This document shows, piece after piece, positions 28,285-37,451 of a stretch of 64,000 bases of DNA. Position 1 is the stretch's first letter. Each line of letters begins with the position of its first letter. Origin of the DNA: Parerythrobacter lutipelagi (GTDB lineage Bacteria; Pseudomonadota; Alphaproteobacteria; Sphingomonadales; Sphingomonadaceae). Under the pieces are notes generated by a model. The model searched no databases and was not told the DNA's origin. It worked only from the letters and a program-made list of their open reading frames with translations. The stretch spans positions 1,064,001-1,128,000 of the forward strand of contig NZ_SKCJ01000001.1 in assembly GCF_005434975.1 (NCBI RefSeq), in the 5' to 3' direction. The position numbers were made by a program, and so were the translations under genes.

Positions 28285-29381
28285 GCTTTCGCTCCTACAC
28301 CTGCGGAAAGGGTCGGCTGGTCGAACGGGCTGAAGCCGTAATGGTCGATCCAGCGACGGTCTCCGTCGAAGAAGGCCCGCAGATCGTCCATCCCGTATTT
28401 GAGCATGGCGAGCCGGTCGACGCCCAGCCCCCAGGCGAAGCCTTGCCATTCATCGGGATCGAGCCCGGCGAATTCGATCACCCGGCGGTTGACCATGCCG
28501 CTGCCGAGCAGTTCCATCCACGCGTGGCCAGGTTCGTCTCCCGAACCGCCGAGCACGCGCTTGCCGTCTACCAGTTCGAAGCCGACATCGACCTCCACAC
28601 TTGGTTCGGTAAACGGAAAGTAGGACGGACGCAGGCGCAGCACGATGTCCTCGCGCTCGAAGAAGGCCTTGAGAAAGGTTTCCAATGTCCATTTGAGATG
28701 GCCGAGGTGGATGCCCTTGTCGATCACCAGCCCTTCGATCTGATGGAACATCGGGGTGTGGGTCGCGTCGCTGTCGCTGCGATAGACCCGGCCCGGAGCG
28801 ATGATGCGCAGCGGCGCGCCTTCCTGCACCATGGTGCGGATCTGCACCGGCGAGGTGTGCGTGCGCAAAAGCATACGGCGGCCTTCGGCGTCGCTGTCCG
28901 GAAAGTAGAACGTGTCATGCATCGCGCGCGCCGGATGGCTCTCAGGCATATTGAGCGCGGTAAAATTGTGCCAGTCGTCTTCGATCTCCGGTCCGGTTTT
29001 TACCGCGAAGCCGAGGTCGGCAAAGATTTCCGCCAGTTCGTCCATCACCTGGCTGACCGGATGCACGCTGCCTGTGGGCAGCTGCGGCGCGGGCAACGTC
29101 AGGTCGAGCGTTTCCGTTGCCAGCTTGCGCTCCAGATCGGCCGCGTCGAGCGCGGCCTTGCGTGCTTCGATCGCGTTGGCAATTGCCGCCCGTGCTGCCT
29201 GAATCCTGGGCGCTTTTTCCTGCCGCTCTTCCGGTGTCATCTTGCCGAGCGTTTTCATCAGCTGGCTGACCCAGCCTTGCTTGCCCAGCGCATCTACACG
29301 CAGCGTCTCAAGTGCATCATGCGTCGCAGCCGCGCAGGCAGCGGCAACAGCGGTTTCGGTCCGGGTTTGCAAATCGTCCAT
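28281..29381 (-). CDS. pheS: Phenylalanine--tRNA ligase alpha subunit
   Basis: A 366-residue PheS, class II aminoacyl-tRNA synthetase catalytic subunit. An N-terminal coiled coil comes first. Motif 2 region HTSPVQIRTM, the GRVYRSD segment and motif 3 GLGVDRLAMLKYG follow. It is the first gene of pheS-pheT-prfC. In many bacteria rpmI-rplT directly precede pheS; here an AraC-type regulator lies between. Confidence 0.97.
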   Translation of the reverse strand: MDDLQTRTETAVAAACAAATHDALETLRVDALGKQGWVSQLMKTLGKMTPEERQEKAPRIQAARAAIANAIEARKAALDAADLERKLATETLDLTLPAPQLPTGSVHPVSQVMDELAEIFADLGFAVKTGPEIEDDWHNFTALNMPESHPARAMHDTFYFPDSDAEGRRMLLRTHTSPVQIRTMVQEGAPLRIIAPGRVYRSDSDATHTPMFHQIEGLVIDKGIHLGHLKWTLETFLKAFFEREDIVLRLRPSYFPFTEPSVEVDVGFELVDGKRVLGGSGDEPGHAWMELLGSGMVNRRVIEFAGLDPDEWQGFAWGLGVDRLAMLKYGMDDLRAFFDGDRRWIDHYGFSPFDQPTLSAGVGAKA

Positions 29382-29437
29382 GGCGAAGGGCCGCTAGCCG
29401 GAATCGCGCCGCAAGGCAAAGCGGATTGGCGGTATTC

Positions 29438-30313
29438 TTACGCGGGCTTGTCGAGTGTCTGCACCGCAGAACCGTGCGCCTTCATGCGCTCACGCATAAA
29501 GGCGGTCAGAATTGGGTGATCCATCGCCGCGTACTCGCTGGGCGCCATGCCCAGAAACGTGTGGCAATCGCGCACGAAGTGGCTCTGGTCGAAGTAGAGC
29601 GAATCGAGTGCGCCGATCCAGCCGAGCGAAGGATCGAGCATGAACTTGGTCAGGCTCCGCATGAAGCGTTGGCGGCGCAGCAAGAGCTTGGGCGGAAATC
29701 CGAAATACTTCCGGCACAGACGCTCCATCGTCCGCTGGTTCATCCCGCACCGGTCAGCCATCGAGGCAACAGTGGGCAATTCAGGATCGAGCAGCATCTG
29801 GTGGATCGCCCGGATCCGGTGGTCGGGGTCGGGCGCATTGACCTGCATCTCGCGAAAGAAGCCCTCGATCAAGGCCACATCCTGCTGCTCAGACTGGGCG
29901 TCGAACGAGAGTTCGTCAGCCAGCGGTTGGAAATGCTGGAAGGCATCGTTCGATCGCCCGTCGCAAATCCTGTCGGCCAGAACGCTCGCCGGCTGTTGCA
30001 TGAAAGTGGCCCAGCCGAGCGGGAGAAAGCCGACGCCCCACATACTGCAGGACCCAAGGGTGAAAGAAATCGGCTGGCTGCTCGGACCCATGGCGGTGAA
30101 ATCGGCATCGCGCAGCCATTTGCCGCCACCGATGCGCGATTCGGGCAATTGCCCGTCGAAGAAACGCAAGCCGCCCCATTCCGGCTGGAGCGCGTCACGC
30201 ACCCGCCCATCCGGGCAATGGAACTCCACGCGATAGAAAGTGGTGAAGAGAGCAGCCATATCGGCAGGCGGTTCGTGAAAGCGAACCGAGATATCGCAGG
30301 TGGCAGTGGTCAC
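29438..30313 (-). CDS. AraC family transcriptional regulator
   Basis: 291 residues with a C-terminal AraC/XylS double helix-turn-helix (about residues 185-275: SMADRCGMNQRTMERLCRKYFG, then DQSHFVRDCHTFLGMAP with the second recognition helix). The N-terminal ~170 residues are an uncharacterised sensor-like domain with FRV/EFHCPDGRVR. The ligand and targets are unknown. It lies on the same strand between rplT and pheS, which is an unusual place for a regulator. Confidence 0.88.
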   Translation of the reverse strand: MTTATCDISVRFHEPPADMAALFTTFYRVEFHCPDGRVRDALQPEWGGLRFFDGQLPESRIGGGKWLRDADFTAMGPSSQPISFTLGSCSMWGVGFLPLGWATFMQQPASVLADRICDGRSNDAFQHFQPLADELSFDAQSEQQDVALIEGFFREMQVNAPDPDHRIRAIHQMLLDPELPTVASMADRCGMNQRTMERLCRKYFGFPPKLLLRRQRFMRSLTKFMLDPSLGWIGALDSLYFDQSHFVRDCHTFLGMAPSEYAAMDHPILTAFMRERMKAHGSAVQTLDKPA

Positions 30314-30398
30314 CGCTATCCCCCATCATTTCGCGTTTATCCAACCCGGATCAGCCCTAGCCCCGCTGTCGCGTTTTTCCAACTGCACAGATCAGAAA

Positions 30399-30425
30399 CA
30401 AAAAAGGCGGCCCCGCAGGACCGCC
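30399..30425 (-). terminator. Intrinsic terminator after rpmI-rplT
   Basis: On the minus strand GGCGGTCC and GGGGCCGCC pair around a short loop, followed by TTTTTTG. It lies about 25 bp after the rplT stop and separates rpmI-rplT from the AraC gene. Confidence 0.85.
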
Positions 30426-30450
30426 CTTTCTATTCAGCTTGTCGGCCCGA

Positions 30451-30810
30451 TCAGGCGGGGAGCGCGCCCTTCGCCTGGTCGATGATCGACTTGAAGGCAG
30501 CGCCTTCGTTCATCGCGAGGTCGGCCATGACCTTGCGGTCGAGTTCGATGCCGGCAAGCTTAACGCCGTGCATGAATTGCGAGTAGGTCAGGCCTTCGGC
30601 GCGGACCGCTGCGTTGATGCGTTGGATCCACAGCGCGCGGAAGTTCCGCTTTTTGACCTTGCGGTCACGATATGCGTACTGGCCGGCCTTTTCGACCGCC
30701 TGGCGCGCGACGCGGATGGTGTTCTTCCGGCGACCGCGATAGCCCTTGGCCTGTTCGAGCAGCCGCTTGTGCTTCTGGCGCGTGGTAACGCCGCGTTTAA
30801 TGCGTGTCAT
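30451..30810 (-). CDS. rplT: 50S ribosomal protein L20
   Basis: A 119-residue L20, an early 23S rRNA assembly protein. The N-terminal basic extension ([16 protein letters not shown]), [12 protein letters not shown] and [12 protein letters not shown] are typical. It follows rpmI by 17 bp, giving the conserved rpmI-rplT pair. infC, commonly placed before rpmI in other bacteria, is not here. Confidence 0.98.
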   Translation of the reverse strand: MTRIKRGVTTRQKHKRLLEQAKGYRGRRKNTIRVARQAVEKAGQYAYRDRKVKKRNFRALWIQRINAAVRAEGLTYSQFMHGVKLAGIELDRKVMADLAMNEGAAFKSIIDQAKGALPA

Positions 30811-30827
30811 GGTTCAAATACTCCTGC

Positions 30828-31031
30828 TCAATCGAGACCGTAAGGCGCCCACTTCTTGACCGCGGCCCAATCGGCCTTGGCAAGAACGTCGGTACCGCGG
30901 TTCTGGCGGATGTATTTGGCGTTGTGGCTCATCAAACGGTGGCGCTTGCCTGCGACACCATGCTTGACCTTGCCGGTTGCGGTGAGTTTGAAGCGCTTCT
31001 TCACACCGCTTTTGGTCTTCAGCTTGGGCAT
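30828..31031 (-). CDS. rpmI: 50S ribosomal protein L35
   Basis: A 67-residue L35 starting MPKLKTKSGVKKRFKLT with the KRHRLMSHN motif. ATG 31031 has AGGAG 6 bp upstream; the frame is open further but not conserved, and an ATG two codons earlier is also possible. The 206 bp between this gene and the outer-membrane protein gene hold only that gene's terminator and the rpmI leader. Confidence 0.97.
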   Translation of the reverse strand: MPKLKTKSGVKKRFKLTATGKVKHGVAGKRHRLMSHNAKYIRQNRGTDVLAKADWAAVKKWAPYGLD

Positions 31032-31180
31032 TTTCATCTCCTGTACGGATTTCGGTTCGGAGACACGTCCAACCAGCCCTGGCAGCCCTTTCGGCCAGAC
31101 CGGCAGATGAATCACGTGTCGGTGAAGGCCGCGCAAATAGCGAATGCGCTGCGAATTGCAAGCGATTCTGCGCGCAATCA

Positions 31181-31213
31181 AAGGCGGCAGAGCAAGCTTG
31201 TCGCTCCGCCGCC
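31181..31213 (-). terminator. Intrinsic terminator after outer-membrane barrel gene
   Basis: An 11-bp stem with one mismatch (GGCGGCGGAGC / GCTCTGCCGCC on the minus strand) and a 9-nt loop is followed by TTTG. It lies 25 bp after the stop of the barrel gene. Confidence 0.75.
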
Positions 31214-31237
31214 TCAACCTGATTGCAAAGCTTCTGC

Positions 31238-31858
31238 CTAGAAGCGTGCACCCAGCGCCACACCTACGTTGGCGCGCTGAAAATCGAAACCGTAGATATC
31301 GTAGCTTTCACTGATCCCGACTTCGACCCGGCCATACAGATTTTCGCTGAAGCTGTGGTCGTAGCCGAAAGCCGCGTTATAGCCGCCACCGCTCTCACTC
31401 TCGTCGAAATTGACGATAGTGCCGTTGATATCGAGCGGGCCCTCGATATCGACGGTCTGCTGGCCATAGCCGAGCTTGCCGTAAATCATACCGTTGCCGC
31501 CGGTCATGAAACCCGCGTGGATGCCGGCAGCCCAATAGCCGCCGGAACTGACGCAGAAATTGCCCTCGCAACTTTCCACTGAAGATGTCTCGTAATTGGC
31601 ATATGGGCCGACGACGACTGAATCGCTGACATAAAAATCATACCCGATTTCGCCGCCAAAAGCGACGCCGCTGCCGAGCTCGTAATTGATGCCGATGTCT
31701 TCTTCGGGATCGTTGATACGCTCCCACATCACGCGACCTTCGATGCGAAGCCCGTCTTTGCTGGCCGGGGTGTTTTCTGCGCGATCTTCGTAATCTTGCG
31801 CAATGGCAGGCTGGGCCAGCACGGCAGATGCCGCAAGGCCGAGAATCAGATATTTCAT
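31238..31858 (-). CDS. Outer-membrane beta-barrel protein
   Basis: A 206-residue secreted protein. The signal peptide ends at QPAIAQ (about residue 20). Alternating amphipathic strands rich in Gly/Tyr/Phe follow (GGEIGYDFYV, NLYGRVEVGISESYDIYGF), and the last residues GARF form a typical BamA-recognised C-terminal Phe signal. It resembles the small opacity/porin-like eight-stranded barrels of alphaproteobacteria. No transport role can be inferred. It is followed by its own terminator and probably forms its own unit. Confidence 0.85.
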   Translation of the reverse strand: MKYLILGLAASAVLAQPAIAQDYEDRAENTPASKDGLRIEGRVMWERINDPEEDIGINYELGSGVAFGGEIGYDFYVSDSVVVGPYANYETSSVESCEGNFCVSSGGYWAAGIHAGFMTGGNGMIYGKLGYGQQTVDIEGPLDINGTIVNFDESESGGGYNAAFGYDHSFSENLYGRVEVGISESYDIYGFDFQRANVGVALGARF

Positions 31859-31967
31859 AGCAACCTCAAGGTGAAATGCGGCCGGAATTGGCCGGATTTC
31901 CCGTTAGCGTCAGACTTTCGACTGTAAACCCGGTCGCGGCAAAATGTCGCTGGAATACAACGAAACT

Positions 31968-32741
31968 TCAGCCCATGGCTTCGAGCACATCCTCGAGGCG
32001 CGCCGGATCACCGAGAGCGAGTACCCGGCCATCGCTCGCCGCATCGAGCGGGTTGCCCTGCCAGTCTGACATGGTCCCTCCCGCTCCTTCGACGACGGGA
32101 ACCAGGGCGGCGAAATCATGCAGCTTAAGGCCCGCCTCGCAGACAAGATCGACGTGGCCGGACGCGACAAGCCCGTAATTATAGCAGTCACCGCCGTAAA
32201 TGATCTTTCGTTCCGCGACCGATTTGGCCAGACCCATGAAAGCATCCACTTCGTCACCGGTAAACTGGTGCGGCGTGGTAGTGCCCAGCACCGCAGTGCC
32301 GAGATCCTTGCACGTCCTGACCCGAGCGGGCTGACCATTGAAAGTCGTGCCGTGACCGATCCGGCCAACCCAGCGCTCGCGCGCGACGGGTTGGTCGATC
32401 ACACCGATCACCGGCCAGCCATCCTGGACCAGCGCAATCAACGTGCCGAAAATCGGGCGTCCGGCAATGAAGCTTGTGGTGCCGTCGATCGGGTCCAGCA
32501 CCCATTGGCGCCCCGCCCCTTCGTTGCGCGTGCCATATTCTTCGCCGATGATCCCGTCCCCTGGCCGCTCGGACTCGATAATTGCACGCATGGCCGCTTC
32601 GGCAGCACGGTCAGCCTCGGTGACGAAGCTCGTATCGGTTTTTTGTTCTTCCGCCCAATTCCCACGAAACAGGGGGCGAATGGCAGCACCTGCTGCCTCG
32701 GCAAGGCGCTCGGCGAAAATCTGATCGTCTCTACTGGGCAT
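31968..32741 (-). CDS. hisN: Histidinol-phosphatase, inositol-monophosphatase type
   Basis: A 257-residue Mg-dependent phosphatase of the inositol monophosphatase family. Metal motifs are GEEYG (about residue 68), DPIDGTTSF (about 83-91) and HDFAALVPVVEGAGG with the third Asp. The overall sequence style matches HisN, which dephosphorylates histidinol phosphate in organisms lacking a HisB-type phosphatase. No other his genes lie nearby, so the specificity is by family resemblance. Confidence 0.85.
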   Translation of the reverse strand: MPSRDDQIFAERLAEAAGAAIRPLFRGNWAEEQKTDTSFVTEADRAAEAAMRAIIESERPGDGIIGEEYGTRNEGAGRQWVLDPIDGTTSFIAGRPIFGTLIALVQDGWPVIGVIDQPVARERWVGRIGHGTTFNGQPARVRTCKDLGTAVLGTTTPHQFTGDEVDAFMGLAKSVAERKIIYGGDCYNYGLVASGHVDLVCEAGLKLHDFAALVPVVEGAGGTMSDWQGNPLDAASDGRVLALGDPARLEDVLEAMG

Positions 32742-32846
32742 AACGCCGCTTTGCCTGCACCGCCGGTGCGGTCAAGCCTGCATACGTAACCAAACTTGTA
32801 ACACGCGGAAAAACGGGTAGAAGTCAGTCCGTTGGGGACAGGTCGC

Positions 32847-33824
32847 ATGGAAAAGAAGAAGGTCAACGCCGATAGCGAGATCTGGCGCAAGAACCTTGCG
32901 CCGCTCTCGGGCACTTCGCGAGATGGCTTGCCGCTGTCCGAAAACCGCGCCCCGGCACCGGACATAGCACCTTGGGTCGCGCGCCTGGTGTCCGCGAAGG
33001 CTACCAATGACCCGGACATGATCATCGCCTGCGGGATGTGCAACGATCTCGTTTACACACGATACATCTTCAATGGCCGGTGGACAGCCGTGACGGCAGA
33101 TGGCCACGGCATCTACCGCAACGAAGTTCTCCAGTTCGGGCAGCATTCGAAATACATGCCGCTCACCTGCACGGGCGACATCATGTCCGCCGGTTTCGGG
33201 CTGCGTGCCGGTGCATTTCGTGCGCTGACCGGCAGAACTTCCGATACGATAGTCGACCGGATCGAGCGGGCGGACATCTTCGGCCTGCGGCAGGATGATC
33301 TGGCCGACATATTCTGCGCGGATCTTAGCCCTGCGGAATGGAACCTCGCGATGGAAGAAGCGCTCCGCCGCTTCATCGACAAGGCTCAGCCCGAGTTGCC
33401 AGACCCGATTTCAACTGCCTTCGAAATTCAGGCCTTCCGTGATCCCTCACGCCAATTGAACGACTTTGCCGAAGAGCACGGCATCGGCCTGCGCAAGCTT
33501 GAACGGGTTGTGCGCCGTGACTTCGGAATAACGCCGAAAAAGGTCATGCGGCGGGCAAGGGCGCTCGACCTGGCCGCGCAGCTATGCAAAGTGGCTGACG
33601 ATGCGGAAGAGGAAGAAATGATGCTGCGGTATTTCGATCAGTCGCATTTCATCCGCGACTTCGCATCCTTCTTCGGCGTGACCCCGCAACAATTCCGCGC
33701 GCACCCGCGGCCCTTGCTGGCGATTACGCTAGAGCAGCGTCAAGCGCGGAGGCTGGAAGAACTCTCCCGAATCGTGCCTGGCAAGAACTTGCCCTGGCGC
33801 GACAATTCGGCGAGCAAGGCCTGA
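32847..33824 (+). CDS. AraC family transcriptional regulator, tandem copy 1
   Basis: 325 residues with a C-terminal AraC-type HTH (about residues 205-305: DFAEEHGIGLRKLERVVRRD, TPKKVMRRARALDLAA, DQSHFIRDFASFFG). The N-terminal domain carries CNDLVYTRY and GQHSKYMPL, shared with the next gene. ATG 32847 is taken as start, with GGACAGG ahead of it; a TTG five codons earlier is weaker. It is 19 bp from its paralogue, so the two form an operon. The inducer and targets are unknown. Confidence 0.88.
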   Translation: MEKKKVNADSEIWRKNLAPLSGTSRDGLPLSENRAPAPDIAPWVARLVSAKATNDPDMIIACGMCNDLVYTRYIFNGRWTAVTADGHGIYRNEVLQFGQHSKYMPLTCTGDIMSAGFGLRAGAFRALTGRTSDTIVDRIERADIFGLRQDDLADIFCADLSPAEWNLAMEEALRRFIDKAQPELPDPISTAFEIQAFRDPSRQLNDFAEEHGIGLRKLERVVRRDFGITPKKVMRRARALDLAAQLCKVADDAEEEEMMLRYFDQSHFIRDFASFFGVTPQQFRAHPRPLLAITLEQRQARRLEELSRIVPGKNLPWRDNSASKA

Positions 33825-33843
33825 CAATGACAGAGCTTGCCGA

Positions 33844-34848
33844 ATGAAAAACGCAACGCAGCCGGATACGGCATCGGCAGGCGGCAGCCTTGAACCTGAG
33901 TATTTTTCCGAAACCGGCGAAACTCTGGACGGCGTGCCGCTGTCTCTCAATCGCCAGCCCGCGAAAGATCTCGAACCGTGGCTCGGGCGCGCCATGGTCG
34001 CATTCGCTTACGACCGGACTGGCGCCCACGCGACAGGGACGCTGTGCAACGACGCGAGTTACCTGCGCTCTGCAGTCGGCGTCGACTGGACTGTCGGTAC
34101 AGCTGACGGGCCATTGAAAATTCGCGACCAGACCTTCCTCTGCGGCCAGCACTCCCGATCCTGGCCGCTTGAATATACCGGAGGGATCAAAGTCGCCGGT
34201 CTGATGTTCAGGCCGGGTGCGATACGCGCTCTTTGGGGTATCCACGATGCCGATCTGGTCGACCGGATCCGCCCGATGGAACTGGCTGGCGTGCCGGACC
34301 GCGAGCTTACCGGCCTGTATAATCTCGACCTTGAGCCGGGCCAATGGCTCGACGCGCTCGAAGACTGGCTTCGCAACCATATCGCCAAGAGTGGAGCAGA
34401 GCCGCCGGAGCGACTGTCACAGGCGTTCGAGCTGCAGGCTTTTGCCGACCCGAACCGGCCGCTGACCGAGTTCGCCGACGAGCGCGAGGTTTCGATGCGC
34501 ACTTTGCAGCGTGTCGTGAAGCGAGATTTTGGCCTGACACCAAAACAGGTCATGCGGCGAGCCCGGGTGCTGGATTTTGCTGCCCGATTGTGCGGAGTTG
34601 CCGACCAGGAGGAAGAAGACGATTTCATCTTGCGCTTCTTCGACCAGGCGCACCGCATCCACGAGTTTCAGGCCTTTTTCGGAATGGCGCTGCGTGAATT
34701 CACCAGCAACCGCCAGGGTCTGCTGACATTAAGCCTGGAAATCCGCCAGGCGCGCCGGCTCGAATTGCTTGAACGGATAGATCCCGCCTCGGTCAGGCCG
34801 TGGATGCGCGATCCCTTTCAGCCGGTCTTCAATCGAACAGAGAACTGA
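33844..34848 (+). CDS. AraC family transcriptional regulator, tandem copy 2
   Basis: 334 residues, clearly paralogous to the upstream gene. Shared features are CND-x2-Y-x-R (CNDASYLRS), [13 protein letters not shown], an RPGAIRAL segment, and HTH parts with [19 protein letters not shown] and [13 protein letters not shown]. The copies differ mainly in the N-terminal 30 residues and the linker. The end overlaps the convergent prs gene by 20 bp. Adjacent paralogues of this kind suggest a recent duplication or a heteromeric regulator pair. Confidence 0.88.
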   Translation: MKNATQPDTASAGGSLEPEYFSETGETLDGVPLSLNRQPAKDLEPWLGRAMVAFAYDRTGAHATGTLCNDASYLRSAVGVDWTVGTADGPLKIRDQTFLCGQHSRSWPLEYTGGIKVAGLMFRPGAIRALWGIHDADLVDRIRPMELAGVPDRELTGLYNLDLEPGQWLDALEDWLRNHIAKSGAEPPERLSQAFELQAFADPNRPLTEFADEREVSMRTLQRVVKRDFGLTPKQVMRRARVLDFAARLCGVADQEEEDDFILRFFDQAHRIHEFQAFFGMALREFTSNRQGLLTLSLEIRQARRLELLERIDPASVRPWMRDPFQPVFNRTEN

Positions 34849-35764
34849 CCGAGCTTTCGTCGGCGATCCGGCGGACCGCTTCTCCGATCAGGGGGGCAAT
34901 AGGCAGGATCCGGATCTTGTCACTGTCCTGCGCCGCATCGGTCGGGCGGATCGAATCGGTAATGACAAGTTCCTTTAGCGCCGATCCATCGACGCGGGCG
35001 ACCGCGCCACCGGACAGCACACCGTGCGTGATATAGGCCGCGACCGAGCTAGCCTCTTGTTCGAGCAAAGCCTGAGCAGCATTGCAAAGCGTGCCGCCAG
35101 AATCGACGATATCGTCGATCAGGATGCAGTGCCTCCCGGCGACATCGCCGATGATATTCATCACTTCGCTTTCGCCGGGGCGATCGCGCCGTTTGTCGAC
35201 AATTGCCAAGGGTGCGTTATCGAGCCGTTTCGCGAGTGCGCGGGCGCGAACCACCCCGCCGACATCAGGGCTGACGACCATCAATTGCTGGTCACCATAG
35301 CGGGCCTGAATATCGGCGGCCATGACCGGCGCAGCATAGAGATTGTCTGTTGGAATATCGAAGAAGCCCTGAATCTGGCCTGCGTGCAAATCAACCGCGA
35401 GCACACGGTCCGCGCCGGCCTCAGTGATCAGATTCGCCACAAGTTTGGCTGAAATCGGCGTCCGCGGTCCGGGCTTCCGGTCCTGCCGGGCATAACCGAA
35501 ATAGGGTACGACAGCAGTGATGCGGCGCGCCGATGCGCGCCTGAGTGCATCGATGCAGATCAGCAATTCCATCAGATTGTCATTGGCCGGAAAGCTGGTC
35601 GACTGGACCAGAAAAACATCCTCGCCGCGGACGTTTTCATGGATCTCGACGAAGATTTCCTCGTCCGCAAAGCGGCGCACACCAGCGTCTACCAGCGGCA
35701 TTTCGAGATAGGCAGCAACTGCCCGCGCCAGCGGAAGATTGGAGTTGGCGGCCATGATTTTCAT
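34829..35764 (-). CDS. prs: Ribose-phosphate pyrophosphokinase
   Basis: A 311-residue PRPP synthetase making PRPP from ribose 5-phosphate and ATP for nucleotides, His and Trp. Family signatures are [34 protein letters not shown], the [18 protein letters not shown] metal region and the PRPP loop [15 protein letters not shown] 35764 (MKIMAANSN) gives the family N-terminus. It is convergent with the second AraC gene. Confidence 0.96.
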   Translation of the reverse strand: MKIMAANSNLPLARAVAAYLEMPLVDAGVRRFADEEIFVEIHENVRGEDVFLVQSTSFPANDNLMELLICIDALRRASARRITAVVPYFGYARQDRKPGPRTPISAKLVANLITEAGADRVLAVDLHAGQIQGFFDIPTDNLYAAPVMAADIQARYGDQQLMVVSPDVGGVVRARALAKRLDNAPLAIVDKRRDRPGESEVMNIIGDVAGRHCILIDDIVDSGGTLCNAAQALLEQEASSVAAYITHGVLSGGAVARVDGSALKELVITDSIRPTDAAQDSDKIRILPIAPLIGEAVRRIADESSVSSLFD

Positions 35765-35885
35765 GCTGGATAGGTCCCCGATGCGCAGCGAATCAGTGGC
35801 TGTGGGGCTTAGCCGAGCGCCATGGCTTTGCAACAGAGCGCTGCTGTTGTTTTCCAGCCTTTCGAGGAAGTCGGGGTTCCGCCCC

Positions 35886-36866
35886 TCAGTCCCGGTGCTC
35901 GCCGGTGATCCAGCGGATCGTGCCCGAACTGGCCCGCATGACCACACTCTGCGTCGTCATCTTGCCGCCGCGGAGCCGTTTGACACCGTCTAGGAGCGAA
36001 CCGGATGTGACCCCGGTTGCGGCAAAAATGCAATCGCCGCGAGCAAGGTCTTCAAGTTTGTAGATACGGTCGAAGTCTTCGATCCCGAGGCGGCGCGCCC
36101 GTGCTTTCTCGTCATCGTTGCGGAACACCAGCCGCCCGTTGAACTGGCCGCCGACACAGCGCAGCGCTGCCGCCGCAAGCACGCCTTCCGGCGCGCCGCC
36201 CTGCCCGATATACAGGTCGATCGTCGTGTCGGGATCGCTTGTCGCGATGACCCCCGCCACATCGCCATCCCCGATCAGCACCACTCCGCAGCCCAGCGCG
36301 CGTAGTTGCGCAATAATTTCCGCATGGCGCGGCCGGTCCAGCACGCAAACAATGATCTCCGATGGCTCGACGCCTTTGGCCTGCGCCACGGCGCGAACAT
36401 TCTCTTCGACGCTTTTTTCCAGGCTGATCACATCGGGCGGGTAGCCGGGGCCGACGGCAATCTTGTCCATATAGGTGTCGGGCGCGTTCAGGAGACAACC
36501 TTCTTCCGCCGCTGCCAGCACAGCCAACGCGTTGGGACCAGCCTTGGCAGTGATTGTCGTGCCCTCAAGCGGATCGAGCGCAATATCGATCTTGGGCCCT
36601 TTGCCCGGCGCACCGCCGACTTTCTCTCCGATGTAAAGCATCGGCGCTTCGTCACGCTCGCCTTCACCGATCACCACAGTGCCGTCCATGTAAAGTTCGT
36701 CGAATGCCTTGCGCATCGCTTCGACAGCGGCGGCGTCGGCAGCTTTTTCGTCACCGCGCCCGATGAGTCTGGACGCGGCAATTGCGGCCGCTTCGGTCAC
36801 GCGGACCATTTCGAGCACAAGGACCCGATCGAGAACCTGGCTGGGCGATACTTTGGCAGTGTTCAT
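35886..36866 (-). CDS. glpX: Fructose-1,6-bisphosphatase class II
   Basis: A 326-residue GlpX, the Mn-dependent gluconeogenic phosphatase. Motifs are [33 protein letters not shown] and [10 protein letters not shown]. The start at 36866 matches family N-termini ([21 protein letters not shown]). In many alphaproteobacteria glpX follows hom directly; here two plus-strand secreted-protein genes separate them. The frame runs on 5' of the start but that part is not conserved. Confidence 0.95.
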   Translation of the reverse strand: MNTAKVSPSQVLDRVLVLEMVRVTEAAAIAASRLIGRGDEKAADAAAVEAMRKAFDELYMDGTVVIGEGERDEAPMLYIGEKVGGAPGKGPKIDIALDPLEGTTITAKAGPNALAVLAAAEEGCLLNAPDTYMDKIAVGPGYPPDVISLEKSVEENVRAVAQAKGVEPSEIIVCVLDRPRHAEIIAQLRALGCGVVLIGDGDVAGVIATSDPDTTIDLYIGQGGAPEGVLAAAALRCVGGQFNGRLVFRNDDEKARARRLGIEDFDRIYKLEDLARGDCIFAATGVTSGSLLDGVKRLRGGKMTTQSVVMRASSGTIRWITGEHRD

Positions 36867-36944
36867 GGTGAATTCAGTCCCCGGGGCGAGTTTGGCGCTC
36901 GTCTGCGCTTCAGACAGGTGGGCGCTTAATCGTGGAGTGCGGCG

Positions 36945-37451
36945 TTGTCGAGAAGCCTGCTGGTAGTTTGTGCGCCGCTCGTCACGATTGCCTTTCCCGT
37001 GCTGGCAGAGGATGGGCGAGGCACTGCGCAACGCGCGACGACCGCCGACGAAGTCTTCACCAATGCGAGCAACGCATACGGCCCGCCCGGTCCCGAGGAG
37101 CAATGCGAGCCGCAGGAAGGTGACGAAATCGTGGTTTGCGCTGACGCACCCAATGACCCGGACCAGTATCGGATCGGCTCCAGCCTGGATCGCGGTGACG
37201 AATCGCATTTGTCGCGCGAGATCAGGGCCCCGGACTTTTCTGCCCCGCCCTGTGTTCCAAGCCTGCTGACTTTGTGCCCCAAGTTCGGCGATCCGCCGCC
37301 TCCCGCCTATATCATCGATTTCTCGGCTCTTCCCGAGACCCCGGCAGGCTCCGATGCAGAACGGGTCGGGCAAGGCCTGGCACCAAGGGACACTGCCGGG
37401 CCCGATGCGGGTGATGGCGATGAACCGGGCGGCGAGTTGGAGCCGGAATGA
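36945..37451 (+). CDS. Secreted Cys-containing protein of unknown family, copy 1
   Basis: 168 residues with a signal-peptide-like start (LLVVCAPLVTIAFPVLA). I recognise no domain. Visible landmarks are QCEPQEGDEIVVCAD, PPCVPSLLTLCP, PPPAYIIDFSALP and the motif PAGSDAERVGQGL. Six or more cysteines suggest disulfides in the periplasm. The start is TTG at 36945 with GGAG 7 bp upstream; no ATG is available before the signal sequence. The 3' end overlaps the next gene by 4 bp (ATGA). That gene is a paralogue sharing the IIVCAED- and PAGSDAERV-type motifs. Confidence 0.75.
   Translation: MSRSLLVVCAPLVTIAFPVLAEDGRGTAQRATTADEVFTNASNAYGPPGPEEQCEPQEGDEIVVCADAPNDPDQYRIGSSLDRGDESHLSREIRAPDFSAPPCVPSLLTLCPKFGDPPPPAYIIDFSALPETPAGSDAERVGQGLAPRDTAGPDAGDGDEPGGELEPE

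Noticed and set aside
26284-28341. 685-codon open frame on the plus strand antisense to pheT
   Set aside because: It mirrors the codon bias of pheT, has no domain and no ribosome-binding site. It is a GC-rich antisense artefact.
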